Source of the DNA: UBA6448 sp964430785
GTDB taxonomy: Bacteria; Bacillota_I; Bacilli_A; RF39; UBA660
Length of the DNA: 64,000 bases
NCBI GenBank assembly: GCA_964430785.1
Contig: CAYSFJ010000001.1
Span: 5,894-69,893, forward strand
Reading direction: 5' to 3'
The stretch's first letter is position 1, and the number at the start of each line of letters is the position of its first letter. Made by a program: the position numbers and the translations under genes. The notes under the pieces are model-generated. The model was not told the origin of the DNA and made no database searches. It saw nothing but the letters and a program-made list of their open reading frames with translations. Of this stretch, positions 24,130 through 32,449 are shown one piece after another.

Positions 24130-25632
24130 ATGAAAAAGATTTTAACTATAATATTTGATGGCTTTGGAATGAAAGAAAGTGACTATGGTAATGCTATTAT
24201 AAAAGCTAATATGGTTAATTTTAATAAATTCTATAATGAAAATCCTCATACTACTTTATTTGCAAGTGGTCGCTATGTTGGACTTCATGATGGACAATTT
24301 GGCAATAGTGAAGTAGGACATCAAACTATAGGTGCGGGTAGGCTTATTAAAAGTAGAGAAGTATTAACTGATGAATATTTAGATAATATAAATTTGACTG
24401 ATGATGAAAATATTCAAAAGCTTAAAAGTTTAACAGGAAGACGCATTCATTTAATGGGACTTGCAAGTGATGGAAATGTTCATGCTGGTATTGATGACTT
24501 TTTAAAAATGTATGAATATTTAATAAAAATTGGTTTTACAAAAATCTTTTTTCATTTAATTACAGATGGAAGAGATACACCTAGTAATTCATCAAATAAT
24601 TTTATATCATTAATAGAAAAAAATATTCAAAAAAATAAAGTAGGAACAATTTCCTCTATTTGTGGTAGATATTATGCAATGGATCGTGATAAAAATTATG
24701 ATAGAACGAAAATTTATTATGATTTAATAACCACTGGTAGAGGTGTTGAAATTCTAAATATAGAAAATGCTATAAAATCAAGTTATGAAAAGGGAATAAC
24801 TGATGAGTTTTTAAGACCTATGATGATTAATAATGAAGGAATAGTTAAAGACGGTGATGTACTTATTTGGATGAATTATCGTTCAGATAGAAGTAAACAA
24901 ATATTACTTGCATTAACAAATCCTAAGTTTGCTGAATTTGATGTTACATTGATGCCCAATCTTGAAGTATTTACATTTTTTAATCATGATAAACAGATCA
25001 AAGCAAATGTATTAATAAATGAACCAGATATTAGTAATAGTTTAGGAATATATTTATCTAAATTAGGTATGACGCAGGCCAGAATTGCAGAAAGTGAAAA
25101 ATACCCTCATGTTACATATTTTTTTGATGAAGGTTATGAAGAAAAAATTGATGGCGTTGATAAGTTTCATATTCCATCTCCAGAGGTTGCTACTTATGAT
25201 TTAAAACCCGAAATGAGTGCTGTAGGTGTAACAAAGAAAGTTATTAGTGCTATAGAACATGATTATGATTTTATACTAGTAAATTTTGCTAATCCAGATA
25301 TGGTTGGTCATACTGGAAATATGGATGCAGCCACTAAGGCATGTATGGCAGTGGACATATGTTTTAGTAAAATTTTGCAAGTTGCTGAAGATAATTTCTA
25401 TACAGTTATTCTTTTGGCAGATCATGGAAATGCAGATACTATGCTTTATGAAGATGGTACGCCTTGTACTACACATAGTTATGAAAAGGTACCTTTTGTA
25501 ATAAACGACCATAAAATTAAATTAAAAGATGGTGGAGATTTAACAAATGTAGCACCAACAATACTTGATTATATGGATATAAGTATACCAATAGAAATGA
25601 CTAGTTACTCATTAATTGAAAGTGGAGAATAA
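24130..25632 (+). CDS. gpmI: 2,3-bisphosphoglycerate-independent phosphoglycerate mutase
   Basis: The manganese-dependent glycolytic mutase of the alkaline-phosphatase superfamily, about 500 residues. The N-terminal DGFG, the nucleophile serine in GQFGNSEVGH, the GAGR segment, ITDGRDT, YRSDR and the C-terminal metal site NPDMVGHTG and ADHGNAD are present. ATG 24130 is preferred because it gives the family start; an in-frame GTG at 24124 is an alternative. It has its own promoter and is read apart from spo0A. Confidence 0.94.
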   Translation: MKKILTIIFDGFGMKESDYGNAIIKANMVNFNKFYNENPHTTLFASGRYVGLHDGQFGNSEVGHQTIGAGRLIKSREVLTDEYLDNINLTDDENIQKLKSLTGRRIHLMGLASDGNVHAGIDDFLKMYEYLIKIGFTKIFFHLITDGRDTPSNSSNNFISLIEKNIQKNKVGTISSICGRYYAMDRDKNYDRTKIYYDLITTGRGVEILNIENAIKSSYEKGITDEFLRPMMINNEGIVKDGDVLIWMNYRSDRSKQILLALTNPKFAEFDVTLMPNLEVFTFFNHDKQIKANVLINEPDISNSLGIYLSKLGMTQARIAESEKYPHVTYFFDEGYEEKIDGVDKFHIPSPEVATYDLKPEMSAVGVTKKVISAIEHDYDFILVNFANPDMVGHTGNMDAATKACMAVDICFSKILQVAEDNFYTVILLADHGNADTMLYEDGTPCTTHSYEKVPFVINDHKIKLKDGGDLTNVAPTILDYMDISIPIEMTSYSLIESGE

Positions 25633-25774
25633 CATCTTCATTTTTTATTGTTGCTTTGTTTTAAAATATATATTTTATATAAAATTTATAATATTTTTTT
25701 AAAGTGGTACATAAATTAATAAAATAGTTAAAAAATAAGAGAAAATATCTTTATTGTAAATTAAAAAAACTAAT

Positions 25775-25809
25775 AAGATGAAATTACAATTGTATTTTTC
25801 ATCTTTTTT
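25775..25809 (+). terminator. Terminator between gpmI and the S10 operon
   Basis: AAGATGAAA (25775-25783) pairs perfectly with TTTCATCTT (25797-25805) and is followed by six T. The loop contains the palindrome TACAATTGTA. The stretch 25633-25774 before it is AT-rich and holds nothing else that I recognise. Confidence 0.75.
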
Positions 25810-25847
25810 AGTTTTCATAAAAAGTTATAAAAACTGTAAAAAAAGTC

Positions 25848-25877
25848 TTGCATTCGGGGGTTAATTTATGATAATAT
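25848..25877 (+). promoter_or_regulatory. Predicted promoter of the S10-spc-alpha operon
   Basis: TTGCAT (25848-25853) with TAATAT (25872-25877) at an 18-bp spacer, or GATAAT (25870-25875) at 16 bp. The expected start is near 25883. Confidence 0.6.
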
Positions 25878-25882
25878 TGTTC

Positions 25883-26007
25883 TTATATGACTGCTGTGAT
25901 GTGCGAGGTTGCTGATACACTAGGAATAGTTGGTAAATATATTTTATAGTTTATTGGGTAATTTGTACGGAGCATGCCTATATTTAATATAGACGAAAGG
26001 AGAAAAA
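25883..26007 (+). promoter_or_regulatory. Structured 5' leader of the S10 operon
   Basis: About 125 nt lie between the predicted start and rpsJ. Unlike the surrounding AT-rich sequence it holds GC-richer elements: GTGCGAGGTTGCTGATACAC (25900-25919) and ACGGAGCATGCC (25968-25979). Such strings recall the leaders in front of rpsJ in other Firmicutes and suggest an RNA element for ribosomal protein feedback. The regulator is not known from this sequence. Confidence 0.5.
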
Positions 26008-26316
26008 ATGGCAAAACAAGAAATTCGTATTACTTTAAAAGCATATGACCACAGAATACTTGATGTAGCTGCTGGAAAAATATGTGAAACAGTAAAAAGA
26101 ACTGGGGGAGAAATATCTGGACCTGTACCTCTACCTACTGAAATTGAAAAATTTACAGTATTAAGAGCTGTTCATAAATATAAAGATTCTCGTGAACAAT
26201 TTGAAAGAAGAACTCACAAGAGACTTATTGATATTAAAAACCCAAGTAAAGAAACAGTTGATGCGCTATCTCATTTAGATTTACCAAGTGGCGTTCAAAT
26301 CAATATTAAATTATAA
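26008..26316 (+). CDS. rpsJ: 30S ribosomal protein S10 (uS10)
   Basis: First gene of the S10-spc-alpha operon; the 102-residue protein sits in the head of the 30S subunit, and its family member also acts in NusB-dependent antitermination. The motifs RITLKAYDHRILD and RRTHKRLIDI are as expected. It follows AAAGGAG and a structured leader of about 125 nt. Confidence 0.98.
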   Translation: MAKQEIRITLKAYDHRILDVAAGKICETVKRTGGEISGPVPLPTEIEKFTVLRAVHKYKDSREQFERRTHKRLIDIKNPSKETVDALSHLDLPSGVQINIKL

Positions 26317-26336
26317 GAAAAGGAAGGAAAAAGAAA

Positions 26337-27071
26337 ATGAAAGGAATCTTAGGACGTAAAGTTGGAATGACTAGCGTATTTACTAAAGATGGTAAACTAA
26401 TCCCTGTTACAGTAGTTGAAGTTTTACCAAATAAAGTAATGCAAGTTAAAACTGTTGAAAAAGATGGATATAATGCAATCCAACTTGGCGCAATTGACAA
26501 AAAAGCAAATAGAGCCAATAAGGCTGAAATCGGAAGTGCAAAAAAAGCAAATACAACTCCTAAGCGCTTCTTAAAAGAAATAAGAGATTATGAAGGCTCT
26601 TATAATATAGGAGATGAGATTACTGCAGATTTATTTACTGTTGGTGAAATAGTTGATGTAACTGGAACTACTAAAGGTAAAGGATTTGCTGGTGTTATCA
26701 AAAGACACAATCAATCAAGAGGACCTATGGGACATGGTTCACATTATCATAGAAGACCAGGTTCACTTGGAACAATGCTTCCAAAAAGAGTTCTAAAAGG
26801 TAAAAAACTTGCTGGACACATGGGCGTTGAAACAGTTACAATTCAAAACCTTGAAATTATTGAAACTAATACTAATGAAAATTATATTTTAATTAGTGGT
26901 AATGTTCCAGGTGCAAAAAATTCAATTGTTTTAATTAAAACTGCAATTAAAGGTAACAAAAAGGTTAATCCAAAGGAAATTATTAGTTATGAAGAATCTG
27001 TAGTTGATGCTGAAGAAGTAGTAACTCCTGTTGAAACTGAAACAGTTACCGAATTAAAGGAAGACAAGTAG
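26337..27071 (+). CDS. rplC: 50S ribosomal protein L3 (uL3)
   Basis: An early-assembly 23S rRNA binding protein near the peptidyl transferase centre. The start GILGRKVGMT and the conserved loop HNQSRGPMGHGSHYHRRPGS are canonical. At 244 residues it exceeds the usual 205-210 by a Glu/Val/Thr-rich acidic tail from about residue 212 onward, which is unlikely to bind rRNA. Confidence 0.97.
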   Translation: MKGILGRKVGMTSVFTKDGKLIPVTVVEVLPNKVMQVKTVEKDGYNAIQLGAIDKKANRANKAEIGSAKKANTTPKRFLKEIRDYEGSYNIGDEITADLFTVGEIVDVTGTTKGKGFAGVIKRHNQSRGPMGHGSHYHRRPGSLGTMLPKRVLKGKKLAGHMGVETVTIQNLEIIETNTNENYILISGNVPGAKNSIVLIKTAIKGNKKVNPKEIISYEESVVDAEEVVTPVETETVTELKEDK

Positions 27072-27091
27072 TCTTTTAAAGGAGGATAAAA

Positions 27092-27715
27092 ATGACAAAG
27101 TTAAGTATAAATAATTTAAAAGGCGAAAAAGTTAGCGATATTGCTTTAAATTCTGAAGTTTTTGGAATTGAAGTTAATGATAATGCTATGAAAAAAATGG
27201 TTAGACTTCAACTTAATGCTTCAAGACAAGGAACTGCTAAAGCAAAAACAAGAAGTGAAGTATCAGGTGGTGGAAGAAAACCATGGAAACAAAAGGGCAC
27301 TGGTAGAGCAAGACAAGGATCTATTCGTGCTGCTCAATGGAGAAAAGGTGGTATTGTATTTGGACCAACTCCAAGAGATTATTCATTTAAAATTAATCGT
27401 AAAGAAAGAGTACTTGCATTAAAGAGTGCTTTAACTAGTAAATTAAACGAAAAGAAATTAATGGTTATTGATAACCTTAAATTAGATAATTTTAAAACAA
27501 AAACAGGTGTTGAATTATTAAATAATTTAAAACTTGATGGAAAAGTATTATTTGTTGCTAGCGAAGAAGCAGAAAACTTATATATGGCAACAAGAAATTT
27601 AAATAATGTACTTGTATTATTTGCAGATGAAATAAATGTTTATGATATACTAAACGCTGATTATCTTGTATTTGATGAAGCAAGTATTAAAATGGTAGAG
27701 GAGGCACTTAAATAA
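27092..27715 (+). CDS. rplD: 50S ribosomal protein L4 (uL4)
   Basis: Lines the peptide exit tunnel; the extended loop with GGGRKPWKQKGTGRARQGS is intact. At 207 residues the size is normal. In some bacteria L4 represses this operon through the leader. The stop overlaps the rplW start by one base. Confidence 0.97.
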   Translation: MTKLSINNLKGEKVSDIALNSEVFGIEVNDNAMKKMVRLQLNASRQGTAKAKTRSEVSGGGRKPWKQKGTGRARQGSIRAAQWRKGGIVFGPTPRDYSFKINRKERVLALKSALTSKLNEKKLMVIDNLKLDNFKTKTGVELLNNLKLDGKVLFVASEEAENLYMATRNLNNVLVLFADEINVYDILNADYLVFDEASIKMVEEALK

Positions 27716-27990
27716 TGAGACATTATTCTGAAATTATAATTGCACCAGTAGTTACTGAAAAAAGTATGACATTAAGAAGCGAAAATGTTTATACATTTAA
27801 AGTTGCTAAAGATGCTACTAAAACTGAAATTAAAAAAGCTATTGAAGATGCTTTTAAAGTAGAAGTTAAAAGTGTTAATACTCTAAACACTAAATCTAAA
27901 AAAAGAAGAGTTGGAAAGTATCAAGGAAGAACAAAAACATTCAAAAAAGCTATGGTAACATTAAAAGATGGTTCTTCTATAGAACTTTAG
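27715..27990 (+). CDS. rplW: 50S ribosomal protein L23 (uL23)
   Basis: Sits at the tunnel exit and docks SRP and trigger factor. The 91 residues contain IIAPVVTEKSM near the start and KRRVGKYQGRTKTFKKAMV near the end, both diagnostic. Coupled by overlap to rplD. Confidence 0.97.
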   Translation: MRHYSEIIIAPVVTEKSMTLRSENVYTFKVAKDATKTEIKKAIEDAFKVEVKSVNTLNTKSKKRRVGKYQGRTKTFKKAMVTLKDGSSIEL

Positions 27991-28005
27991 TAGAAAGGAG
28001 AAATT

Positions 28006-28836
28006 ATGGCAATAAGACATTATAAACCAGTTACAAATGGTAGAAGAGGCATGAGTACTCTTGTTAATGAAGAAATTACAACAAAAACTCCTACTAAAGG
28101 ATTACTAGGAAAAGTTAAAAAAACCGGTGGTAGAAATAATCAAGGAAAAATGACTGTTAGACATATCGGCGGCGGAGCTAAAAGAAAATATCGTATTATT
28201 GATTTTAAAAGAAATAAAATTGGTATTACAGGTAAAGTTGCAACAATTGAATATGATCCAAATAGAACCGCAAATATCGCTTTAATTAATTATAGAGATG
28301 GTGAAAAAAGATATATTATTGCTCCAAAAGATTTAAAAGTTGGTGCTATAATTGAAAATGGCGAAAATGCAGATATTAAAGTTGGTAATGCATTACCTCT
28401 TAAAAACATTCCAGTAGGTACATTTGTTCACTGTATTGAACTTAAACCAGGAAAAGGTGCTGAAATTTGCCGTAGTGCTGGTGCATCTGCTCAAATTCTT
28501 GGTAGAGAAGATAAATATGTTCTTCTTAGACTTCAATCTGGAGAAACAAGAAAAGTTCTTGATAGATGTATGGCAACAATCGGTGTTGTTGGTAATGAAG
28601 ATGCAAACCTAGTTAATATTGGTAAAGCTGGTAGAACTAGATATCTTGGAATTAGACCTACAAACCGTGGTTCTGTAATGAACCCTAACGATCACCCACA
28701 TGGTGGTGGAGAAGGACGTGCTCCAATTGGTAGAAAGAGTCCAATGACTCCTTGGGGTAAACCTGCTCTTGGTGTTAAAACTAGAAAACCTAAAAAGGCA
28801 TCTAGTAAACTTATTATAAGTAGGAAGACTAAATAG
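28006..28836 (+). CDS. rplB: 50S ribosomal protein L2 (uL2)
   Basis: A core 23S rRNA protein needed for peptidyl transferase function and subunit joining. At 276 residues it has the universally conserved C-terminal loop NPNDHPHGGGEGRAPIG, with the key histidine. The ribosome site AAAGGAG precedes ATG 28006. Confidence 0.98.
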   Translation: MAIRHYKPVTNGRRGMSTLVNEEITTKTPTKGLLGKVKKTGGRNNQGKMTVRHIGGGAKRKYRIIDFKRNKIGITGKVATIEYDPNRTANIALINYRDGEKRYIIAPKDLKVGAIIENGENADIKVGNALPLKNIPVGTFVHCIELKPGKGAEICRSAGASAQILGREDKYVLLRLQSGETRKVLDRCMATIGVVGNEDANLVNIGKAGRTRYLGIRPTNRGSVMNPNDHPHGGGEGRAPIGRKSPMTPWGKPALGVKTRKPKKASSKLIISRKTK

Positions 28837-28845
28837 GGAGGAATA

Positions 28846-29109
28846 ATGGCAAGAAGTTTAAAAAAAGGTGCTTTCGTTGACGATAGCATAATGAAAAAAA
28901 TTAAAAAATTAAATGAAGAAAATAAAAAAACAGTAGTAAAAACTTGGTCAAGAAGAAGTACTATTTATCCTGAATTTGTAGGACATACAATTGCAGTACA
29001 TAATGGTAAAGATTTTATACCAGTATACATTACTGAAGAAATGGTAGGTCATAAATTAGGTGAGTTCTCTCAAACTCGTAAATTTACTGGCCATGCTGGA
29101 AATAAATAG
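28846..29109 (+). CDS. rpsS: 30S ribosomal protein S19 (uS19)
   Basis: A head protein of the 30S subunit that contacts the A-site finger. The 87 residues contain RSLKKGAFVD at the start and FVGHTIAVHNGK in the middle, which are typical. It follows rplB by nine bases with GGGAGG. Confidence 0.97.
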   Translation: MARSLKKGAFVDDSIMKKIKKLNEENKKTVVKTWSRRSTIYPEFVGHTIAVHNGKDFIPVYITEEMVGHKLGEFSQTRKFTGHAGNK

Positions 29110-29117
29110 GAGGTAAC

Positions 29118-29462
29118 ATGGAAACTTATGCAAAACATAATACTGCAATGATTAAACCTAGACTTGCAAGAATGACTATGGATTTAATTCGTGGAAAAGA
29201 TGTTGAAACTGCAAGAGGAATCTTAGAAAATACAAATACTAAAGCTAGTAGAATGATTTTAAAAGTTTTAAACTCAGCAGTTGCAAATGCAGTAAATAAT
29301 AATGGTGCTAATGAAACTGATTTAGTTATTAGTAAATGTTTTATTAATCCAGGACCAATCTACAAGAGAATTCAATTTGCATCTAGAGGAAATGTTGATA
29401 GACATGATAAAAGAACAAGTCATATTGTTATATATGTTACTGATAATAAGGAGGCTAAATAA
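29118..29462 (+). CDS. rplV: 50S ribosomal protein L22 (uL22)
   Basis: Its long hairpin reaches the exit tunnel and is where macrolide-resistance mutations occur in other species. The length is 114 residues with the conserved end RGNVDRHDKRTSHI. The tail supplies the GGAGG ribosome site for rpsC. Confidence 0.97.
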   Translation: METYAKHNTAMIKPRLARMTMDLIRGKDVETARGILENTNTKASRMILKVLNSAVANAVNNNGANETDLVISKCFINPGPIYKRIQFASRGNVDRHDKRTSHIVIYVTDNKEAK

Positions 29463-29464
29463 TT

Positions 29465-30142
29465 ATGGGACAAAAAGTAAATCCTATAGGATACCGTATT
29501 GGTGTTAATAAAGATTGGGATTCTCGTTGGTATGCTGAAAAAGATTATTCAACAAAATTGGTTAATGATATCAAAATTAGAGAATACATTGAAAAAAATC
29601 TTAAAAGTGCTTCTGTATCTAAAGTTGTAATTGAAAGAAGAAAAAATAAAGTTGAACTTACAATTTATACTGCTAGACCTGGTGTTATAATTGGCCGTGG
29701 TGGAGAAGATATCGAAAAACTTAGAAAGAAAATTTCTAAACTAGTTAATGAAGAAATTTATATTAACATTATTGAAGAAAAAAACCCTGATTTAAATGCT
29801 CAACTTGTTGCAGACAATATAGCAATGCAAATTGAAGCTCGTGCACCTTTTAGAAGCGTTCAAAAAAGAGCTATTAGAAATACAATGAAAGCTGGAGCAA
29901 AAGGTATTAAAACTGCTGTTTCAGGTAGACTTGGTGGAGCTGAAATGGCTAGAACTGAAGGCTATACTGAAGGTACAGTACCTTTACATACAATTAGAGC
30001 TGATGTTGATTATGCTATTAGTGAAGCAAATACTATCTACGGAAAAATTGGAGTTAAAGTATGGATTTATAAAGATGAAATACTTAAAACTAAAAATGTT
30101 AAGAAGGGAGAGATGAAAGATGTTAATGCCAAAAAGAACTAA
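29465..30142 (+). CDS. rpsC: 30S ribosomal protein S3 (uS3)
   Basis: A KH-domain protein at the mRNA entry channel with helicase-related function. The start GQKVNPIGYRIG, the KH loop IIGRGG and the C-terminal GTVPLHTIRADVDY are present in 225 residues. It starts two bases after rplV and overlaps rplP by 23. Confidence 0.97.
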   Translation: MGQKVNPIGYRIGVNKDWDSRWYAEKDYSTKLVNDIKIREYIEKNLKSASVSKVVIERRKNKVELTIYTARPGVIIGRGGEDIEKLRKKISKLVNEEIYINIIEEKNPDLNAQLVADNIAMQIEARAPFRSVQKRAIRNTMKAGAKGIKTAVSGRLGGAEMARTEGYTEGTVPLHTIRADVDYAISEANTIYGKIGVKVWIYKDEILKTKNVKKGEMKDVNAKKN

Positions 30143-30545
30143 ATATCGTAAAAGTCATAGACTAAGTTATGAAGGCAAGGCAAAAGGTAATCTTACCCTA
30201 AATAATGGTGATTTTGGCCTTATGGCTATGGAAGGCGGATGGATATCTGCTAGACAAATTGAAGCTGCACGTATTGCAATGACACGTTATATGAAACGTG
30301 GTGGTAAAGTATATATTAATATATTTCCACATATGCCAAGAACTAGAAAACCTCTAGAAACTAGACAAGGTAAAGGTAAAGGTAACGTTGAAGAATGGGT
30401 AGCAGTAGTAAAACAAGGAAAGATCATGTTTGAGATTAGTGATGTTTCTGAAGAAATTGCTAGAGAAGCTTTAAGACTTGCTTCTCATAAGCTTTCAATC
30501 AAAACTAAATTTGTTATGAAGGAGAGTGAAACTCTTGGAAATTAA
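30120..30545 (+). CDS. rplP: 50S ribosomal protein L16 (uL16)
   Basis: Binds near the A-site tRNA elbow in the 50S subunit. At 141 residues it begins MLMPKRTKYRKSHR and holds RQIEAARIAMTRYMKRGGK. ATG 30120 gives the standard N-terminus. It overlaps both neighbours, so translation is coupled. Confidence 0.97.
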   Translation: MLMPKRTKYRKSHRLSYEGKAKGNLTLNNGDFGLMAMEGGWISARQIEAARIAMTRYMKRGGKVYINIFPHMPRTRKPLETRQGKGKGNVEEWVAVVKQGKIMFEISDVSEEIAREALRLASHKLSIKTKFVMKESETLGN

Positions 30546-30735
30546 TGAAATAAGAAAATTAAGCAATGAAGATATTAAAAAGAAGATTACAGAGGATAAA
30601 GAAGAACTATTCAAAAATAGATTAGCTCAATCTTCTGGAACTTTGGAAAAACCTGTAGTTTTAAGACAACTTCGTAAAGAAATAGCAAGACTTAAGACTG
30701 TATTAACAGAAAGAGAAATGGATGGTGAAAAATAA
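30535..30735 (+). CDS. rpmC: 50S ribosomal protein L29 (uL29)
   Basis: A helical-hairpin protein at the tunnel exit. The start is TTG 30535, ten bases after GGAG at 30521-30524; a GTG at 30526 sits too close to that site. This gives 66 residues beginning with EINEIRKLSNED, matching the family. Overlaps rplP by 11 bases. Confidence 0.92.
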   Translation: MEINEIRKLSNEDIKKKITEDKEELFKNRLAQSSGTLEKPVVLRQLRKEIARLKTVLTEREMDGEK

Positions 30736-30992
30736 TGGAAAAGGCAAAACAAGAATTAGTTGGAAAAGTTGTTAGTGATAAGAATGATAAAACAATTACT
30801 GTTTTAGTTGAAACTTATAAAAAACATCCATTATATGGTAAAAGAGTTAAATATTCTAAAAAATATGCTGCTCATGATGAAAAAAATGAAGCAAAAATAG
30901 GAGATACAGTTAGAATTTCAATGACTAGACCTTTATCAAAAACTAAAAGATATGAATTAGTTGAAGTTATTGAAAAAGCTGTAATTTTATAG
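30735..30992 (+). CDS. rpsQ: 30S ribosomal protein S17 (uS17)
   Basis: An OB-fold 16S rRNA binder of 85 residues with GKVVSDKNDKTITVLVE and KKHPLYGKRVKYSKKY. The one-base overlap with rpmC (TAATG) suggests coupled translation. Confidence 0.97.
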   Translation: MEKAKQELVGKVVSDKNDKTITVLVETYKKHPLYGKRVKYSKKYAAHDEKNEAKIGDTVRISMTRPLSKTKRYELVEVIEKAVIL

Positions 30993-31003
30993 GAGGTAAT
31001 ATT

Positions 31004-31372
31004 ATGGTAATGCAAGAAAGTAGATTAAAAGTTGCTGATAACTCTGGAGCAAGAGAACTTTTAGTTATCCGTGTTATGGGCGGAAGTAAAGTTAAAAGTG
31101 CTAATATCGGTGATGTAATCGTTGGTACTGTTAAAAAAGCTATACCTAATAGTCCTGTAAAAGAAGGTAAAGTTGTAAAGGCAGTTATAGTAAGAACTGT
31201 TCAAGGTGTTAGAAGAAAAGATGGAAGTTATATTAAATTTGATGATAATGCATGTGTTCTTATCAAAGATGATAAAACTCCAATTGGTACAAGAGTTCTT
31301 GGTCCTGTTGCAAGAGAACTTCGTGAAAAAGAATATAACAAGATTGTATCACTTGCACCTGAGGTTTTATAG
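31004..31372 (+). CDS. rplN: 50S ribosomal protein L14 (uL14)
   Basis: Forms the intersubunit bridge B8 and is the target of RsfS-type silencing in the family. At 122 residues it has QESRLKVADNSGARELL at the start. ATG 31004 lies seven bases after AGGAGGT; a second in-frame ATG two codons later is less well placed. Confidence 0.97.
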   Translation: MVMQESRLKVADNSGARELLVIRVMGGSKVKSANIGDVIVGTVKKAIPNSPVKEGKVVKAVIVRTVQGVRRKDGSYIKFDDNACVLIKDDKTPIGTRVLGPVARELREKEYNKIVSLAPEVL

Positions 31373-31380
31373 GAGGATAT

Positions 31381-31689
31381 ATGAAAGTTAAAGTAGGAGA
31401 TAAAGTATTAATTATTGCTGGAAAAGATAAAGGTAAAGAAGGCAAAGTAATTAAAACTTATAAAAAATTAGATAAAGTTGTTGTTGAAGGTTTAAATATG
31501 GTTAAGAAACATTCTAAACCTAGAACTACTGAAGAAAAAGGTGGAATATTTGATATTGAAGCACCTATTCATGTATCTAACGTAAAGGTAATTAATAATA
31601 ATAAAGAAGAAAAAGCTAAAGTAGTTAAAACTGAAGAGAAGAAGGTAACTTCTAAAAAGAAAACTACTAGTAAAAAGGAAGCAAAGTAG
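31381..31689 (+). CDS. rplX: 50S ribosomal protein L24 (uL24)
   Basis: A KOW-motif assembly initiator that binds the 5' end of 23S rRNA. The KOW part is at residues 2-35 (KVGDKVLIIAGKDKGKEG). At 102 residues it includes a lysine-rich, Ser/Thr-rich tail of about 25 residues not usual in the family. Confidence 0.96.
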   Translation: MKVKVGDKVLIIAGKDKGKEGKVIKTYKKLDKVVVEGLNMVKKHSKPRTTEEKGGIFDIEAPIHVSNVKVINNNKEEKAKVVKTEEKKVTSKKKTTSKKEAK

Positions 31690-31696
31690 GTGAATT

Positions 31697-32236
31697 ATGA
31701 GTAATTTTAAAACTTTATATGAAAAAGAAATTAAAAATAGTTTAATGAAAGAATATAATTATACTACAGTAATGCAAGTTCCTAAAATCACCAAAATCGT
31801 AATTAATATGGGTGTTGGTGAAGGATCTAGTGATTCAAAATTTATTGATGCTGCAGTTAAAGATTTAACTCTAATTTCTGGTCAAAAACCTGTAGTTACT
31901 AAAGCTCATAAATCAATTGCTGGTTTTAAATTAAGAGAGGGACAACCTATTGGTGTTAAAGTAACTCTTCGTGGTGAAAATATGTATGCATTCTTAGAAA
32001 AATTAATTAAGATTGCACTACCTCGTGTTAGAGATTTCAGAGGAATTTCACCAAAAAGTTTTGATGGTAAAGGAAACTTTACAATGGGAGTTAAAGAACA
32101 ACTTATATTCCCTGAAATAAATTATGATGATGTTTTAAAAATTAGAGGAATGGATATTGTTATTGTAACAACTGCAAAATCTAATGATGAAGCACGTTCA
32201 TTACTAAAAGCATTTGGAATGCCTTTTAGAGGATAA
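31697..32236 (+). CDS. rplE: 50S ribosomal protein L5 (uL5)
   Basis: Binds 5S rRNA and contacts P-site tRNA. The length of 179 residues and the motifs KIVINMGVGE, KPVVTKAHKSIAGFKLREG and RDFRGISPKSFDGKGNF are all typical. Confidence 0.97.
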   Translation: MSNFKTLYEKEIKNSLMKEYNYTTVMQVPKITKIVINMGVGEGSSDSKFIDAAVKDLTLISGQKPVVTKAHKSIAGFKLREGQPIGVKVTLRGENMYAFLEKLIKIALPRVRDFRGISPKSFDGKGNFTMGVKEQLIFPEINYDDVLKIRGMDIVIVTTAKSNDEARSLLKAFGMPFRG

Positions 32237-32248
32237 GGAGAGTAAAAT

Positions 32249-32434
32249 ATGGCAAAAACAAGTATGATTGTAAAAAATAATCGTAAACCTAAATTTCAAG
32301 TTAGAGCTTATACTAGATGCAAAAGATGTGGTAGACCTCATGGTGTACTAAGAAAATTTGGCTTATGTCGTATTTGCTTCAGAGAACTTGCTAATAAAGG
32401 ACAAATTCCAGGCGTTAAGAAGTCTAGTTGGTAG
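32249..32434 (+). CDS. rpsZ: 30S ribosomal protein S14 type Z (uS14)
   Basis: The zinc-binding short form: 61 residues with Cys24, Cys27, Cys40 and Cys43. It lies at the normal spc-operon position. Many Firmicutes keep a second, zinc-free S14 elsewhere; this window cannot show whether that is so here. Confidence 0.97.
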   Translation: MAKTSMIVKNNRKPKFQVRAYTRCKRCGRPHGVLRKFGLCRICFRELANKGQIPGVKKSSW

Positions 32435-32449
32435 AAAGGAGATATAATA

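Noticed and set aside
25276..25512. Open frame on the minus strand within gpmI
   Set aside because: It is a shadow of the conserved gpmI frame with no ribosome site or recognisable product.
28692..28889. Minus-strand open frame over rplB and rpsS
   Set aside because: It is antisense to two highly conserved genes and has no coding features of its own.
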